Below are positions 29,662-45,239 of a DNA stretch of 64,000 nt, in pieces. Origin of the DNA: Sphingomonas sp. CROZ-RG-20F-R02-07. GTDB lineage: Bacteria; Pseudomonadota; Alphaproteobacteria; Sphingomonadales; Sphingomonadaceae. How positions within the stretch are numbered: position 1 is the first letter of the stretch; every line of letters starts with the position of its first letter. The stretch covers positions 1 to 64,000 of the forward strand of contig NZ_JAKNQJ010000005.1 in NCBI RefSeq assembly GCF_022662335.1, written 5' to 3'. A program made the translations under genes and the position numbers. A model generated the notes under the pieces. The model saw only the letters and a program-made list of their open reading frames with translations, was not told the origin of the DNA and made no database searches.

Positions 29662-29676
29662 TTGCGCGTTACGCAA
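29662..29676. promoter_or_regulatory. Possible operator between the lyase and cyoA
   Basis: An inverted repeat TTGCG-N5-CGCAA lies in the gap of about 90 bases between the divergent lyase and cyoA genes. It is the only symmetric element there and could be an operator for either gene. The arms are short and no regulator is known. Confidence 0.3.
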
Positions 29677-29712
29677 CCCATGTTGGCATGACGACGGGTG
29701 GCGTCCGCCGGC

Positions 29713-30639
29713 ATGTACGGCTATCATACTGCGGTGCAACGCCGTTTTTTCCTTCTTCGGTGCGCTGTGTCAAGTCGTGGCGCGCTCAGGTGGGTCGCGC
29801 CCGCGGCATGTTCTCTCCTGACGGGTTGCGGGCAGGGCGTGCTGGATCCGGCGGGCCCGGTCGCGGCGGGAGAGCGGCTGCTGCTCTTCAACTCGCTGGC
29901 CATCATGCTCGCGATCGTCGTGCCGGTGATCGTACTGACGCTTGCCTTCGCCTGGTGGTTCCGCGCCGGCAACACCCGCGCCCGGCACTTGCCCGATTGG
30001 TCCTATTCGGGCCGGCTGGAGCTGCTCGTCTGGTCGATCCCGGCGCTCGTCATCATCTTCCTCGGCGGCCTCGCCTGGATCGCCAGCCACGACCTCGATC
30101 CCGCCCGGCCGATCCCCGGCCGCACCCGGCCGATCGAGGTGGAGGTCGTGGCGCTCGACTGGAAATGGCTGTTCATCTATCCCGACCAGGGCATCGCCAG
30201 CATCAACCGGCTGGCGATCCCGGTCGGCACGCCGGTGCATTTCCGGATCACCTCGGCGACCGTCATGAACAGCTTCTTCGTGCCGCAGCTCGGCAGCCAG
30301 ATCTATGCGATGTCGGGCATGGAGGCGCAGCTCAACCTGCGCGCGGACCGGATCGGGCGCTTCCACGGAATTTCCGCGCATTATAGCGGCAAGGGCTTTG
30401 CCGACATGACGTTCGCGGTGGACGCGATGCCGCCGGCGCAGTTCGCGAACTGGGTCGCGGGCACGCGGGCGGCCGGGCGCACGCTCGATGCGCGCGCCTA
30501 TCTGCAACTGGCGCGGGTGCATGCCAGCGCGGCGCCCGTCACCTTCGGGCAGGTCCAGCCGCATCTCTTCGAAGCGGCGATCCGCCAGGCCGGCACCGCC
30601 ACCGCCAAGACCGCGCAGGACGGACGGGAGGATCGATGA
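29713..30639 (+). CDS. cyoA: Cytochrome bo3 ubiquinol oxidase subunit II
   Basis: The product has 308 residues from ATG 29713. GTG 29698, 29734 and 29767 are alternatives, and 29767 would give the tidiest lipoprotein signal ending in SLLTGC. Two transmembrane helices ([20 protein letters not shown] and [20 protein letters not shown]) precede a cupredoxin domain containing [20 protein letters not shown] and [19 protein letters not shown]. The Cys and His ligands of the CuA centre are absent, as expected for a quinol rather than a cytochrome c oxidase. It is the first gene of cyoABCD. Confidence 0.93.
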   Translation: MYGYHTAVQRRFFLLRCAVSSRGALRWVAPAACSLLTGCGQGVLDPAGPVAAGERLLLFNSLAIMLAIVVPVIVLTLAFAWWFRAGNTRARHLPDWSYSGRLELLVWSIPALVIIFLGGLAWIASHDLDPARPIPGRTRPIEVEVVALDWKWLFIYPDQGIASINRLAIPVGTPVHFRITSATVMNSFFVPQLGSQIYAMSGMEAQLNLRADRIGRFHGISAHYSGKGFADMTFAVDAMPPAQFANWVAGTRAAGRTLDARAYLQLARVHASAAPVTFGQVQPHLFEAAIRQAGTATAKTAQDGREDR

Positions 30640-32648
30640 CCCTATTCGGTAAGCTCGGATGGGACGCGATCCCGTTCGACCAGCCGATCCCGCTGGTCGC
30701 GGCGGGGCTCGTCGGTACGGTGCTGCTCGGCGTGCTGCTCTGGGTCTGGCGTGCAGGGCATATCCCCTATCTGTGGCGCGAATGGATCACGAGCGTCGAT
30801 CACAAGCGGATCGGCGTGATGTACTGCCTGTTCGCGCTCGTCATGCTGGTGCGCGGCTTCGTCGATGCGGCGATGATGCGCGCGCAGCAGGCGGTGGCGA
30901 TGAACGCGCCGGGCTATCTGCCACCCGACCATTACGACCAGATCTTTTCCGCGCACGGCACGATCATGATCTTCTTCGTGGCGATGCCGTTCATGATCGG
31001 TCTCATGAACTTCGCGCTGCCGCTCCAGCTCGGCGTGCGCGACGTGGCGTTCCCGACGCTCAATTCGGTGTCGTTCTGGCTGACCGCGAGCGGCGCGCTG
31101 CTCATCAACATGAGCCTGATCGTCGGCGAGTTCGCGAAGACGGGCTGGGTGGTCTATCCGCCGCTGTCCGAGCTCCGCTTCTCGCCGGGCGTCGGCGTCG
31201 ATTATTATCTCTGGGCGCTGCAGATCTCGGGCGTGGGCACGCTGCTGTCGGGGGTCAATCTCGTCACCACCATCCTCAAGCTGCGCGCGCCCGGCATGGG
31301 CTATACGCGCATGCCGATGTTCTGCTGGACCAGTCTTGCCACCAATCTGCTGATCGTCGCGGCCTTCCCGATCCTCACCGCCACGCTCGCGATGCTGATC
31401 CTCGATCGCTATCTCGGCTTCCACTTCTTCACCGGCGATGCCGGCGGCAACCAGATGATGTTCGTCAACCTCATCTGGGCCTGGGGCCATCCGGAAGTCT
31501 ATATCCTGATCCTGCCCGCCTTCGGCATCTTCAGCGAGGTCGTCTCCACCTTTTCCGGCAAGCCGCTGTTCGGCTATCGCTCGATGATTATCGCCACCAT
31601 GGCGATCTGCCTGCTCGCCTGGATGGTGTGGCTGCACCATTTCTTCACCATGGGCGCGGGCGCCGACGTGAACGGCTTCTTCGGCGTGACGACGATGATT
31701 ATCGCGGTGCCCACGGGGGTGAAGATCTTCAACTGGCTGTTCACCATGTATGGCGGCCGCATCCGCTTCTCGGTGCCGATGCTGTGGTCGATCGGCTTCA
31801 TGGTGACGTTCGTGATCGGCGGCATGACGGGCGTGCTGCTCGCGGTGCCGCCCGCCGATTTCGTGCTGCACAATTCGGTGTTCCTCGTCGCGCATTTCCA
31901 CAACGTCATCATCGGCGGCGTGCTGTTCGGCGCGTTCGCGGGCTATACCTACTGGTTTCCCAAGGCGTTCGGCTTCCGCCTGCACGAGGGCTGGGGCAAG
32001 GCGGCGTTCTGGTTCTGGATCATCGGCTTCTACGTCGCCTTCATGCCGCTCTATGTGCTGGGCCTGATGGGCATGACGCGGCGGCTGCAGCATTACGACG
32101 TGCCCGAATGGCAGCCCTGGCTTCAGGTCGCGGCGCTGGGTGCCGCGCTGATCGCGTGCGGCATCGCCTGCCTCGCCATCCAGCTCTACGTCTCGATCCG
32201 CAACCGCGAGGCGCTGGCCGACACGACGGGCGATCCGTGGGACGGCCGCAGCCTGGAATGGATCACGACCTCGCCGCCGCCGGCGTTCAACTTCGCGGTG
32301 CTGCCCGACGTGCGCGGCGAGGAGGCCTATTGGAGCATCAAGTCCAAGGCGCGCGACACGCAGCGATTGAGCGAGCGGCCCGACTATGCCGCGTTCGAGA
32401 TGCCGCAGAATTCGCCGACCGGCTTCGTCACCGCCTTCTTCGCGACCGCGCTGGGCTTTGCGATGATCTGGCACATCTGGTGGCTGGTGGGGCTTGGGTT
32501 CCTGGGCGCCTGGGCCACTTTCGTGGTCTTCGCCTGGCGCAACGAGACCGAATATGAGATCTCCGCCGAGGAGGCCAAGCGCCTCGACGACGAGCGGCGG
32601 CGTGCGAAGGCCGCGATGCTCGGCTTGTCGCCGGACGCGGTCGCATGA
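30636..32648 (+). CDS. cyoB: Cytochrome bo3 ubiquinol oxidase subunit I
   Basis: The product has 670 residues with about 15 membrane helices, the haem-copper catalytic subunit. Low-spin haem ligand motif [11 protein letters not shown], CuB site [17 protein letters not shown] and VWLHHFF, and high-spin haem ligand region [11 protein letters not shown] are all present. The Glu in GHPEVY is the end of the proton D-channel. It reduces oxygen to water with ubiquinol electrons and pumps protons. It overlaps cyoA and cyoC by ATGA. Confidence 0.97.
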   Translation: MTLFGKLGWDAIPFDQPIPLVAAGLVGTVLLGVLLWVWRAGHIPYLWREWITSVDHKRIGVMYCLFALVMLVRGFVDAAMMRAQQAVAMNAPGYLPPDHYDQIFSAHGTIMIFFVAMPFMIGLMNFALPLQLGVRDVAFPTLNSVSFWLTASGALLINMSLIVGEFAKTGWVVYPPLSELRFSPGVGVDYYLWALQISGVGTLLSGVNLVTTILKLRAPGMGYTRMPMFCWTSLATNLLIVAAFPILTATLAMLILDRYLGFHFFTGDAGGNQMMFVNLIWAWGHPEVYILILPAFGIFSEVVSTFSGKPLFGYRSMIIATMAICLLAWMVWLHHFFTMGAGADVNGFFGVTTMIIAVPTGVKIFNWLFTMYGGRIRFSVPMLWSIGFMVTFVIGGMTGVLLAVPPADFVLHNSVFLVAHFHNVIIGGVLFGAFAGYTYWFPKAFGFRLHEGWGKAAFWFWIIGFYVAFMPLYVLGLMGMTRRLQHYDVPEWQPWLQVAALGAALIACGIACLAIQLYVSIRNREALADTTGDPWDGRSLEWITTSPPPAFNFAVLPDVRGEEAYWSIKSKARDTQRLSERPDYAAFEMPQNSPTGFVTAFFATALGFAMIWHIWWLVGLGFLGAWATFVVFAWRNETEYEISAEEAKRLDDERRRAKAAMLGLSPDAVA

Positions 32649-33283
32649 GCGCGGCATCGACCCAGGGCGATCCGCACCGGTTCGGCCGCGGCGACACGCC
32701 GCTGAGCGAGCGCGGCCCCGCGCCCAAGCGGATCGTCGTCTCCTACGGCTTCTGGATCTTCCTGCTTTCCGACTTCATCATGTTCTCGGGCTTCTTCGCG
32801 GCCTATGCGGTGCTGTCCGGGGAAACCGCGGGCGGCCCCGGCGGCAAGGACCTGTTCGAGCTGCCGCTGGTCGGGGTGGAGACGGTGCTGTTGCTGCTGT
32901 CCAGCTTCGCCTGCGGCATGGGCGGCATCGCGATGCAGGCGAAGAGCACGCGCTGGTTCCAGGTGGCGATGGCGGCCACCGCGCTGCTCGGCGCGGGCTT
33001 CCTGGCGTGCGAGCTCCATGAATTCACGCATCTGATCGGGGAAGGCGCGGGGCCGTCGCGCAGCGCGTTCCTCTCCAGCTTCTTTGCGCTCGTCGGCTGT
33101 CACGGGCTTCACGTCACCCTCGGCCTCGTCTGGCTGACGACGATGATGGCGCAGGTCGGGGCGAAGGGCTTCCGCGCGGATATCGAGCGGCGGGTGCAAT
33201 GCTTCATGCTGTTCTGGCACGCGCTCGACATCATCTGGGTGGCGTTGTTCACCGTCGTCTATCTGCTGGGGATGCGCGCATGA
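32645..33283 (+). CDS. cyoC: Cytochrome bo3 ubiquinol oxidase subunit III
   Basis: The product has 212 residues and five membrane helices with the subunit III signatures [39 protein letters not shown] and [18 protein letters not shown]. The size matches E. coli CyoC. It is joined by ATGA overlap to cyoB and cyoD. Confidence 0.96.
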   Translation: MSAASTQGDPHRFGRGDTPLSERGPAPKRIVVSYGFWIFLLSDFIMFSGFFAAYAVLSGETAGGPGGKDLFELPLVGVETVLLLLSSFACGMGGIAMQAKSTRWFQVAMAATALLGAGFLACELHEFTHLIGEGAGPSRSAFLSSFFALVGCHGLHVTLGLVWLTTMMAQVGAKGFRADIERRVQCFMLFWHALDIIWVALFTVVYLLGMRA

Positions 33284-33681
33284 GCGAGGAACGGCGCGAG
33301 CAGGCGCACGGCGAGGCGGATTCGGCGCCGGGCGAGGGGCAGGATCATGACACGATCGCGGGCGGCGTGCGCGGCTATGCGATCGGCCTCGGCCTTGCGG
33401 CACTGCTGACGGCGGCGTCGTTCGTCCTCGTCGGCACGCATGGGCTGATCTGGGGCCCCGGCGTCCCCGTCGCGCTGATCGCGCTGGCGATCGGGCAGAT
33501 GGGCGTGCACCTCGTCTTCTTCCTGCACATCACGACCGGGCCCGACAACACGAACAACACGCTGGCGCTGGCGTTCGGCGTGCTGATCTGCGCGCTGGTG
33601 CTGATCGGATCGGTGTGGATCATGGCGCATCTGAACCACAATCTGATGCCCGCCGACATGATGCGCGGGATGCAGCGCTGA
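33280..33681 (+). CDS. cyoD: Cytochrome bo3 ubiquinol oxidase subunit IV
   Basis: The product has 133 residues from the ATG that overlaps the cyoC stop. A hydrophilic N-terminus of about 30 residues precedes three helices with GYAIGLGLAALLTAASFVLV, IGQMGVHLVFFLHITTGPDN and VLIGSVWIMAHLNHN, the CyoD pattern. No haem O synthase gene (cyoE) follows, so it must be elsewhere. Confidence 0.94.
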   Translation: MSEERREQAHGEADSAPGEGQDHDTIAGGVRGYAIGLGLAALLTAASFVLVGTHGLIWGPGVPVALIALAIGQMGVHLVFFLHITTGPDNTNNTLALAFGVLICALVLIGSVWIMAHLNHNLMPADMMRGMQR

Positions 33682-33710
33682 CCAGATTGATCGGAGGCGC
33701 GTCCAACGCT

Positions 33711-33769
33711 CTCCGCGCTCGTGCCTTCGCATTCGGTACAGGCCCTTCGACGGGCTCAGGGCGAACGGG
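33711..33769. repeat. REP-like element, family A, copy 3 (degraded)
   Basis: The right arm GGCCCTTCGACGGGCTCAGG...CGAACGGG (33741-33769) is well preserved. The left part matches the spacer and left arm of the copy at 59511 (CGCTCTCC...CGCATTC.G.ACAGGCCC) but has lost the CTGAGC core. It lies between the convergent cyoD and GMC oxidoreductase genes, and no other feature is seen in the 134-base gap. Confidence 0.7.
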
Positions 33770-33815
33770 GCCGAGGTAAGGTCACCGCACCCTAAGATCA
33801 TCCCGCTCCAGCCGA

Positions 33816-35411
33816 TCAGCTCGCCCGGATCATGTCCGCCGCTTTTTCCGCGATCATGATCGTCGGCGCATTGGTGTTCGAGCTGACCAGATTGGGCATC
33901 ACCGAGGCGTCCACCACGCGCAGCCCGGTGAGGCCGCGTACGCGCAGTTCGGGATCGACCACCGCCTGTGCATCGTCCGCCGCGCCCATCCGGCAGGTGC
34001 CGACCGGGTGGTAGATCGTCTCGGCGGTGGCGCGCACCCAGGCGTCGATCTCGGCATCGCTGCGCACCGCCGGGCCGGGCGCCAGTTCGGCGTCGCGATA
34101 GGGATCGAGCGCGGCCTGCGACGCCACGTCGCGGCCGATCTTCACCGCCTCGCGCATCACCCGGCGATCCTCGGTGCTGGCGAGATAATTGGCGTGAATC
34201 ATCGGATCGGCGAAGGGATCGGCCGACGCGATGCCGATCCGGCCGCGGCTTTCGGGGCGGAGCTGGCAGAGATGCAGCGAGAAGCCGTCCTCCACGGGCT
34301 TGTGCTTGCCATGTTCGCGCATGATCGCCAGCACCGCATGGATCTGGATATCGGGGCGCGACAGTCCCGGCCGCGACGGCAGGAACGCGCCCGATTCGAG
34401 GAAATTCTGCCGCCCCAGCCCGGTGCCGCGCAAGAGATATTCGACGCCCACCGCCAGTTGCCGCCACCCCTTGGTCGCGGCGAACACGGTCGTCAGCCCC
34501 TTGCTGCGCCAGTTGAGGATCACGTCGAGATGGTCCTGCAGATTCTCGCCCACGCCCGGCAGATCGTGCACCACATCGACGCCCGCCGCGCGCAGCCGCC
34601 CGGGATCGCCGATGCCCGACGTCTGGAGGATCTGCGGCGATTGCACCGCGCCCGCACATAGCAGCACCTCGCGCGCGGCGTCGGCGCGCACCACCTGTTT
34701 CCGCCGCCCGGCGACATACTCCACCGCCACCGCCCGGCCGCGTTCGACGACGATCCGCGTGGTGCGCGCGCCGGTGACGACGGTGAGGTTCGGCCGCGCC
34801 AGCACCGGCCGCAGATACGCCTCCGCCGCGCTCCACCGCCGGCCATTGGAGATGGTGAGGTCATAGGGGCCGAAGCCTTCGAACCGCTCGCCGTTGAAAT
34901 CCTCGGTGGTCGGATAGCCGGCCTGCGCCCCCGCCGCGATCAGCGCGCCGTTGAACGGGCTGTCGCTCTCGCCCGCCGAGACGTGGAGCGGGCCGTCGCT
35001 GCCATGCAGCTCGCCGCCGCGATGGTGGCGTTCCAGCTTGCGGAAATAGGGCAGCACGTCGGCGAACGACCAGCCGGGCAGGCCCATCTGCCGCCATTCG
35101 TCATAATCCTGCGGGTGGCCGCGCATATAGATCATGCCGTTGATCGCCGAACTGCCGCCGAGCCCGCGGCCGCGCGGCCAGAACAGGCGGCGGCCGTCCA
35201 GATGCGGCTCGGGCTCGGTCAGGAAGCCCCAATTATGGGCGTTGCGATCCTTCATGATCTGCGAGACGCCCGCCGGCATCCGCACCAGCATGCTCGTGTT
35301 GCGCCCGCCCGCTTCCAGCAGCAGCACCGACACGCCCGGATCCTCGCTCAGCCGCGCGGCGAGCGTGCACCCCGCCGAACCGCCGCCGACGATGACGTAA
35401 TCCTGGCCCAT
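33816..35411 (-). CDS. GMC-family FAD-dependent oxidoreductase, choline-dehydrogenase-like
   Basis: The product has 531 residues. The FAD-binding loop DYVIVGGGSAGCTLAARLSE is at the N-terminus, followed by GRGLGGSSAINGMIYMRGHP (GMC signature 1), GAVQSPQILQTSGIGDP (signature 2), and the active-site region IYHPVGTCRMG plus SNTNAPTIMIAEKAADMI at the C-terminus. The family includes choline and alcohol dehydrogenases. No betaine aldehyde dehydrogenase or betT lies nearby, so an alcohol dehydrogenase of unknown substrate is the safer call. It is monocistronic. Confidence 0.9.
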   Translation of the reverse strand: MGQDYVIVGGGSAGCTLAARLSEDPGVSVLLLEAGGRNTSMLVRMPAGVSQIMKDRNAHNWGFLTEPEPHLDGRRLFWPRGRGLGGSSAINGMIYMRGHPQDYDEWRQMGLPGWSFADVLPYFRKLERHHRGGELHGSDGPLHVSAGESDSPFNGALIAAGAQAGYPTTEDFNGERFEGFGPYDLTISNGRRWSAAEAYLRPVLARPNLTVVTGARTTRIVVERGRAVAVEYVAGRRKQVVRADAAREVLLCAGAVQSPQILQTSGIGDPGRLRAAGVDVVHDLPGVGENLQDHLDVILNWRSKGLTTVFAATKGWRQLAVGVEYLLRGTGLGRQNFLESGAFLPSRPGLSRPDIQIHAVLAIMREHGKHKPVEDGFSLHLCQLRPESRGRIGIASADPFADPMIHANYLASTEDRRVMREAVKIGRDVASQAALDPYRDAELAPGPAVRSDAEIDAWVRATAETIYHPVGTCRMGAADDAQAVVDPELRVRGLTGLRVVDASVMPNLVSSNTNAPTIMIAEKAADMIRAS

Positions 35412-35492
35412 GCGCCTCTCCCGATCGCGGCGCCGTCAGGAGCGTCTCGCGTGCATGGATGCTATGCCGCCCGGCGCGTGCGGTAAAGCCCG

Positions 35493-36778
35493 TCAGCCGC
35501 CGAGCGCCGCCGTCAGCCGCGCGCGGTCGAGCCCGCCTTCCCAGCGCGCGACGACGATCGTCGCCACTGCATTGCCGATGAAGTTGGTGAGGCTGCGGCA
35601 TTCGCTCATGAACCGGTCGACGCCCAGGATCAGCGCCATCCCCGCCACCGGCACCGACGGCACGATCGACAGCGTCGCCGCCAGCGTGATGAAGCCCGCG
35701 CCCGTCACGCCCGCCGCCCCCTTGGACGACAGCATCGCGACCCCCATCAGCAGCAGCTGCTCGCCGAACGCCAGGTGCACGCCGCATGCCTGCGCAATGA
35801 ACAAGGCGGCGAGCGTCATATAGATGTTGGTGCCGTCGAGGTTGAACGAATAGCCCGTCGGCACGACCAGCCCGACGATCGCCCGGTCGCAGCCCGCCGC
35901 CTCCAGCTTGGTCATCAGGTTCGGCAGCGCGGCTTCCGACGACGAGGTGCCGAGCACCAGCAGCAGTTCGTCCTTCAGATAGGCGACGAGGCGCAGCACC
36001 GAAAAGCCGTGCGCCCAGCCGATCGCGCCGAGCACCACGACGACGAACAGGATCGCGGTGAGATAGAAGGTGGCGACCAGCGCGCCGAGCTGCACCAGGC
36101 TGCCCGCGCCATAGGCCCCCACGGTGAAGGCGATCGCGCCGAACGCGCCGATGGGGGCGAGGCGCATCAGCATGCCGACGATGCGGAACACGATCAGCGT
36201 CAGCCGCTCGATCAGGTCGAGCACCGGCCGCGCGGGCTCGCCGACGAGCGACAGCGCGACGCCGAACAGAATCGCGACGAACAGCGTCTGGAGGATCGAT
36301 CCCTCGGTGAGTGCGGAGACCATCGTGTCGGGGATGATCGCCATCGCGAAACCGGTGAGGCTCGTCTCGTGCGCGGCCGCGGCATAGCCCGCGACCGCGC
36401 CGGCATCGAGCGTGGCGGGATCGACGTGCAGCCCGGCGCCCGGCTGGAGCAGATTGCCGATGGCGAGCCCGACGAAGAGTGCGAAGGTGGAGACGACGAG
36501 GAAATAGCCGAGCGCCTTGGCCGCCACGCGCCCCACCTGCCCCAGTTCGCGCATCCCGGCGATCCCGCCCGCCAGCGTCAGGAAGATCACCGGTGCGATC
36601 ACCATCTTCACCAGCTTGATGAAGCCGTCGCCCAGCGGTTTCAGCGCCTTGCCCGTATCCGGCCAGAGATGCCCGATCAGCGCACCGATCACGATGGCTG
36701 CGAGCACCTGAACGTACAGATGCCGCCAGATCGGTAGCGGGCGGGCGGGCGCGGCGTCGGGCGCGGGGGTCGGCGGGA

Positions 36779-36782
<4 letters not shown>
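35493..36782 (-). CDS. Dicarboxylate/amino acid:cation symporter, DctA-like
   Basis: The product has 429 residues from the ATG at 36782 that overlaps the glgX stop (ATGA). It carries the DAACS family landmarks: the first helix [38 protein letters not shown], the serine-rich hairpin [38 protein letters not shown] and [19 protein letters not shown]. DctA imports C4-dicarboxylates, and other members import glutamate or aspartate. Placement as the last gene of a glycogen operon is unusual. Confidence 0.9.
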
Positions 36783-41645
<4,863 letters not shown>

Positions 41646-41650
41646 CCTAT

Positions 41651-41754
41651 GTTCCCCGGCGAAGGCCGGGGCCCAGTTGGGGGACTCAGGTGATGGAGCG
41701 AAGCGCGCGCCAAAATGGGCCTTCCCCACTGGACCCCGGCCTTCGCCGGGGAAC
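41651..41754. repeat. Double hairpin REP-like repeat, family B, inside the glycogen operon
   Basis: Two perfect stem-loops, CCCCGGC-GAAG-GCCGGGG at 41654-41671 and its inverse CCCCGGC-CTTC-GCCGGGG at 41734-41751, sit in mirror orientation between glgC and glgA. The extended arms (GTTCCCCGGC...CCCAG and CTGGA/CCCCGG...GGAAC) also pair. The transcript of this 127-base gap would be highly structured and could stabilise or attenuate the mRNA. Confidence 0.88.
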
Positions 41755-41772
41755 GGTCGCGGCATCTGTCAC

Positions 41773-43044
41773 TCACAACCGCGCCACCATCGATCCGGTA
41801 ATTAGGCACACGCCATTGTCCGTCCGGCGAAAGCGCTGCGCGTCGAGGATCGGGTCCTCGCCCACCACCAGCCCTTCGGGGATCTCCACGCCGCGATCCA
41901 CCACCACCTTGGATAGCCGTGCGCCGCGGCCGATCACGCAGCGCGGCAGGATCACCGCCTGGTCGAGCTGCGAGAAGCTGTGCGCGCGCGTGCCGGTGAA
42001 GATCAGGCTGCGGTGGATCGCCGCGCCCGAGATGATGCAGTCGCCCGAAACGAGGCTCGACACCGCCTCGCCGCGCCGCCCGTGCACGTCGTGGACGAAT
42101 TTGGCGGGGGGCGTCACCTCCGAATAGGTCCAGAGCGGCCAGCTCCGGTCGTAGAGGTCGAGCTGCGGCACCACGTCGGTCAGGTCGATGTTCGCCTCCC
42201 AATAGGCGTCGATCGTGCCGACGTCGCGCCAATAGGCGGCGGGCTCGCCCTCGGTGCGCACGCAGCTGTCGGCAAAGCGGTGCGCCATCGCCTTGCCGTG
42301 TTCGACCAGATAGGGGATGATGTCCTTGCCGAAATCGCGCGTCGATCCCGGCGTTTCGGCATCGCGGCGCAACTGGTCGAACAGGAAGCGCGTGTTGAAC
42401 ACGTAGATGCCCATCGAGGCGAGGCTGACATCGGGCTTGCCGGGCATCGGCGGCGGATCGGCGGGCTTTTCCACGAACGCGGTGATCCGGTCGTCGCCGT
42501 CCACCGCCATCACGCCGAAGCCGCTCGCCTCGGCGCGGGGCACCTCCATACAGGCGACCGTGACGTCGGCGCCCGCATCGCAGTGCTGGCGCAGCATCAG
42601 CTCGTAATCCATCTTGTAGATGTGATCGCCTGCCAGGATCACCATATATTCGGGCGCGTGGCTCTCGATGATGTCGATATTCTGGTACACCGCATCGGCG
42701 GTGCCCTCATACCATTGGAACTCGCTGATCCGCTGCGAAGCGGGCAGAATGTCGAAGCTTTCGTTGCGCTCTTCGCGAAGAAAGTTCCAGCCGCGTTGCA
42801 GGTGACGGATGAGCGAATGCGCCTTGTACTGCGTCGCCACCCCGATCCGGCGGATGCCCGAATTGATCGCGTTGCTGAGCGCGAAATCGATGATCCGGCT
42901 CTTGCCGCCGAAATAGACCGCGGGCTTCGCGCGCGTGTCGGTCATCTCGAACAGCCGGCTGCCGCGCCCGCCCGCCAGCACATAGGCCATGGCGTCGCGG
43001 GCAAGCGGTTGCCCCCTGCGGTGATCCATCCTCGTCCCATCCAT
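41773..43044 (-). CDS. glgC: Glucose-1-phosphate adenylyltransferase
   Basis: The product has 423 residues from ATG 43044, which has a GGAG site 8 bases upstream. GTG 43050 is the alternative. The nucleotidyltransferase core shows [40 protein letters not shown] and [17 protein letters not shown], and the C-terminal left-handed beta-helix has [17 protein letters not shown]. It makes ADP-glucose, normally the controlled step of glycogen synthesis with allosteric activation by glycolytic intermediates. It starts 20 bases after the glgB stop. Confidence 0.96.
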   Translation of the reverse strand: MDGTRMDHRRGQPLARDAMAYVLAGGRGSRLFEMTDTRAKPAVYFGGKSRIIDFALSNAINSGIRRIGVATQYKAHSLIRHLQRGWNFLREERNESFDILPASQRISEFQWYEGTADAVYQNIDIIESHAPEYMVILAGDHIYKMDYELMLRQHCDAGADVTVACMEVPRAEASGFGVMAVDGDDRITAFVEKPADPPPMPGKPDVSLASMGIYVFNTRFLFDQLRRDAETPGSTRDFGKDIIPYLVEHGKAMAHRFADSCVRTEGEPAAYWRDVGTIDAYWEANIDLTDVVPQLDLYDRSWPLWTYSEVTPPAKFVHDVHGRRGEAVSSLVSGDCIISGAAIHRSLIFTGTRAHSFSQLDQAVILPRCVIGRGARLSKVVVDRGVEIPEGLVVGEDPILDAQRFRRTDNGVCLITGSMVARL

Positions 43045-43064
43045 CGCCACCGCTCCCGGCTTGT

Positions 43065-45239
43065 CTATGCGGCATCATTCCGCACTTGCTCGTCCAGTTC
43101 CAGCATGATCGTGGCGAGCGGCGGCAGCGTGATCCACGCCACCCCGCCACGCGCATCCACCGCGCCCAGATTGCCGAGCCCGCTGCCCGAGTAATCGAGC
43201 GCGTCGCTGTTCAGGATCTCGCGCCAGTGTCCGTCCGCGGGCATCGGCACCCGGTAGGGCGCGCGCGCGATCGGGGTCATGTTGGCGATCACCACCACCG
43301 GTTTCGCGCCCGGCGCGCGACGCACCCAGGCGAACACCGAATTCGCCGAGTCGTCCGCGATCAGCCATTCGAATCCCTCCGCCTCGCAGTCGCGCGCGTG
43401 GAGTGCGGGGTGGCTGACATAGAGGTGGTTCAGATCACGCACGAGCTTGCGCACGCCCTCGTGCGCGCGGGCCTGGCGCAGATCCCAGTCGAGCGCGCGG
43501 CTTTCGTCCCATTCGCGGCGCTGCGCGAATTCCTGGCCCATGAACAGCAGCTTCTTGCCGGGATAGCCCCACATCAGCGCATAGAGGCAGCGCAGATTGG
43601 CGAATTGCTGCCAGTCGTCGCCCGCCATCTTGGTCAGCAGCGATCCCTTGCCGTGCACCACCTCGTCATGGCTGAGCGGCAGGACGAAATTCTCGCTGAA
43701 GGCGTAATGCAGCCCGAAGGTGATCTCGCCGTGATGATGGCGCCGGTGCACGGGTTCGCGCCGCATATATTGCAGCGTGTCGTGCATGAAGCCCATGTTC
43801 CACTTGAAGCCGAAACCCAGGCCCCCGGCATCGGCAGGCGCGGACACGCCGGGCCAGGCGGTGGATTCCTCGGCGACCGTGAACACGCCGGGATGCTGCG
43901 CATAGACCTGCGTGTTCATGTCGCGCAGGAAGCCGACCGCTTCCCAATTCTCGCGCCCGCCGGCGTCGTTGGGGATCCATTCGCCCGGCTCGCGCGAATA
44001 GTCGCGGTAGAGCATCGAGGCCACCGCATCGACGCGCAGCCCGTCGACATGATAGCGTTCGGCCCAGAACAGCGCGTTGTTGACGAGAAAGCTCGACACC
44101 TCGCGCCGCCCGAAATTGTAGATCGCGGTGTTCCAGTCGGGATGGAAGCCGAGCCGCGGATCCTCATGCTCGTAGAGCGCGGTGCCGTCGAACCGCGCCA
44201 GGCCGAACGCGTCGGTGGGGAAATGCGCGGGCACCCAGTCGACCAGCACGCCGACCCCCACCTTGTGCGCGCCGTCGACGAAGCGCGCGAAGCCCTCGTG
44301 ATCGCCGAAGCGCGCGGTGGGCGCATAGAGGCCGGTCGCCTGATAGCCCCAGCTCGGATCATAGGGATGTTCGCTGATCGGCAGGAACTCGATATGGGTG
44401 AAACCCATCTCGATCACATAGGGGATCAGCCGGTCGGCCAGCGCGTCCCAGCTCAGGAACCAGCCGTTTTCGTCGCGGTCCCAGGATCCGGCATGGACCT
44501 CGTAGATGCTGATCGGCACGCGCCGCGGATCGATCCCCGCCCAATGCGCGCGGTGCGCGGCATCCTGCCACACATGTTCGGGCGGCGCGGTCGTGATCGA
44601 CGCGTTGGCCGGGCGCAGCTCGGCGGCGAAGGCGAAGGGATCGGCCTTCAGCGGCTGGACGGTCCCGTCCGGGCCGATGATCTCGAACTTGTAGCGACGG
44701 CCGGCGCCGATATCGGGCAGGAAGATCTCCCACACGCCCACGTCGCCCCGCCGGCGCATGCCGTGGCGGCGCGAATCCCAGTCGTTGAAATCGCCCACCA
44801 CCGCGACGCGCTGCGCATTGGGCGCCCAGACCGCGAAATGGATGCCGTCCGCGCCCTCGTGATGGACACGGTGCGCGCCCATCTTGTCGTGCAGCCGCAG
44901 ATGCGTGCCCTCGGCCATCAGCACGTCGTCGATCGGGCCCAGCACGGGGCCGAAGCTGTAGGGATCGGCCACCCACCAGTCGCTGCCGCCACCCGTCGCG
45001 CGGTAGCGCAGCGGCTGCGGATCGCCCGCGATCGGCCCCTCGAACAGGCCCTCGTCGTCCACCCGATCGAGCGTGCCGAGCGGCGCGCCCGCCAGATCAT
45101 GCGCTTCGGCGGTCTCGGCGCCCGGGATCCAGATGCGCGCGAACGCGCCTTCGGGTCCCGCATGGACGCCCAGGAGCGCGAAGGGATCGGCATGGCGACC
45201 CGCCATCAGCGCGGCGATGGCGTCCGCGGGGGGCGTCAC
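43065..45239 (-). CDS. glgB: 1,4-alpha-glucan branching enzyme
   Basis: The product has 724 residues from a GTG overlapping the glgP stop (GTGA). It has both N-terminal modules (N1 about 1-105 and CBM48 about 110-215, [19 protein letters not shown]) and a GH13 barrel. The nucleophile is in [19 protein letters not shown], the acid/base in [12 protein letters not shown] and the third carboxylate in [13 protein letters not shown]. It introduces alpha-1,6 branches into glycogen. The length matches the E. coli enzyme. Confidence 0.96.
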   Translation of the reverse strand: MTPPADAIAALMAGRHADPFALLGVHAGPEGAFARIWIPGAETAEAHDLAGAPLGTLDRVDDEGLFEGPIAGDPQPLRYRATGGGSDWWVADPYSFGPVLGPIDDVLMAEGTHLRLHDKMGAHRVHHEGADGIHFAVWAPNAQRVAVVGDFNDWDSRRHGMRRRGDVGVWEIFLPDIGAGRRYKFEIIGPDGTVQPLKADPFAFAAELRPANASITTAPPEHVWQDAAHRAHWAGIDPRRVPISIYEVHAGSWDRDENGWFLSWDALADRLIPYVIEMGFTHIEFLPISEHPYDPSWGYQATGLYAPTARFGDHEGFARFVDGAHKVGVGVLVDWVPAHFPTDAFGLARFDGTALYEHEDPRLGFHPDWNTAIYNFGRREVSSFLVNNALFWAERYHVDGLRVDAVASMLYRDYSREPGEWIPNDAGGRENWEAVGFLRDMNTQVYAQHPGVFTVAEESTAWPGVSAPADAGGLGFGFKWNMGFMHDTLQYMRREPVHRRHHHGEITFGLHYAFSENFVLPLSHDEVVHGKGSLLTKMAGDDWQQFANLRCLYALMWGYPGKKLLFMGQEFAQRREWDESRALDWDLRQARAHEGVRKLVRDLNHLYVSHPALHARDCEAEGFEWLIADDSANSVFAWVRRAPGAKPVVVIANMTPIARAPYRVPMPADGHWREILNSDALDYSGSGLGNLGAVDARGGVAWITLPPLATIMLELDEQVRNDAA

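Noticed and set aside
30642..32657. 671-codon antisense frame covering cyoB
   Set aside because: No recognisable domain and extreme His/Asp/Arg content, while cyoB on the other strand has all catalytic motifs.
33816..35411. Choline dehydrogenase betA as a firm call
   Set aside because: GMC signatures do not separate choline from other alcohol substrates, and no betB, betI or betT gene is nearby.
41646..41765. Longer GlgA start giving an N-terminus such as PFPGEGRGPVGKAHF
   Set aside because: These residues only translate the hairpin repeats, and GlgA proteins start with the segment before KTGGL, as at 41645.
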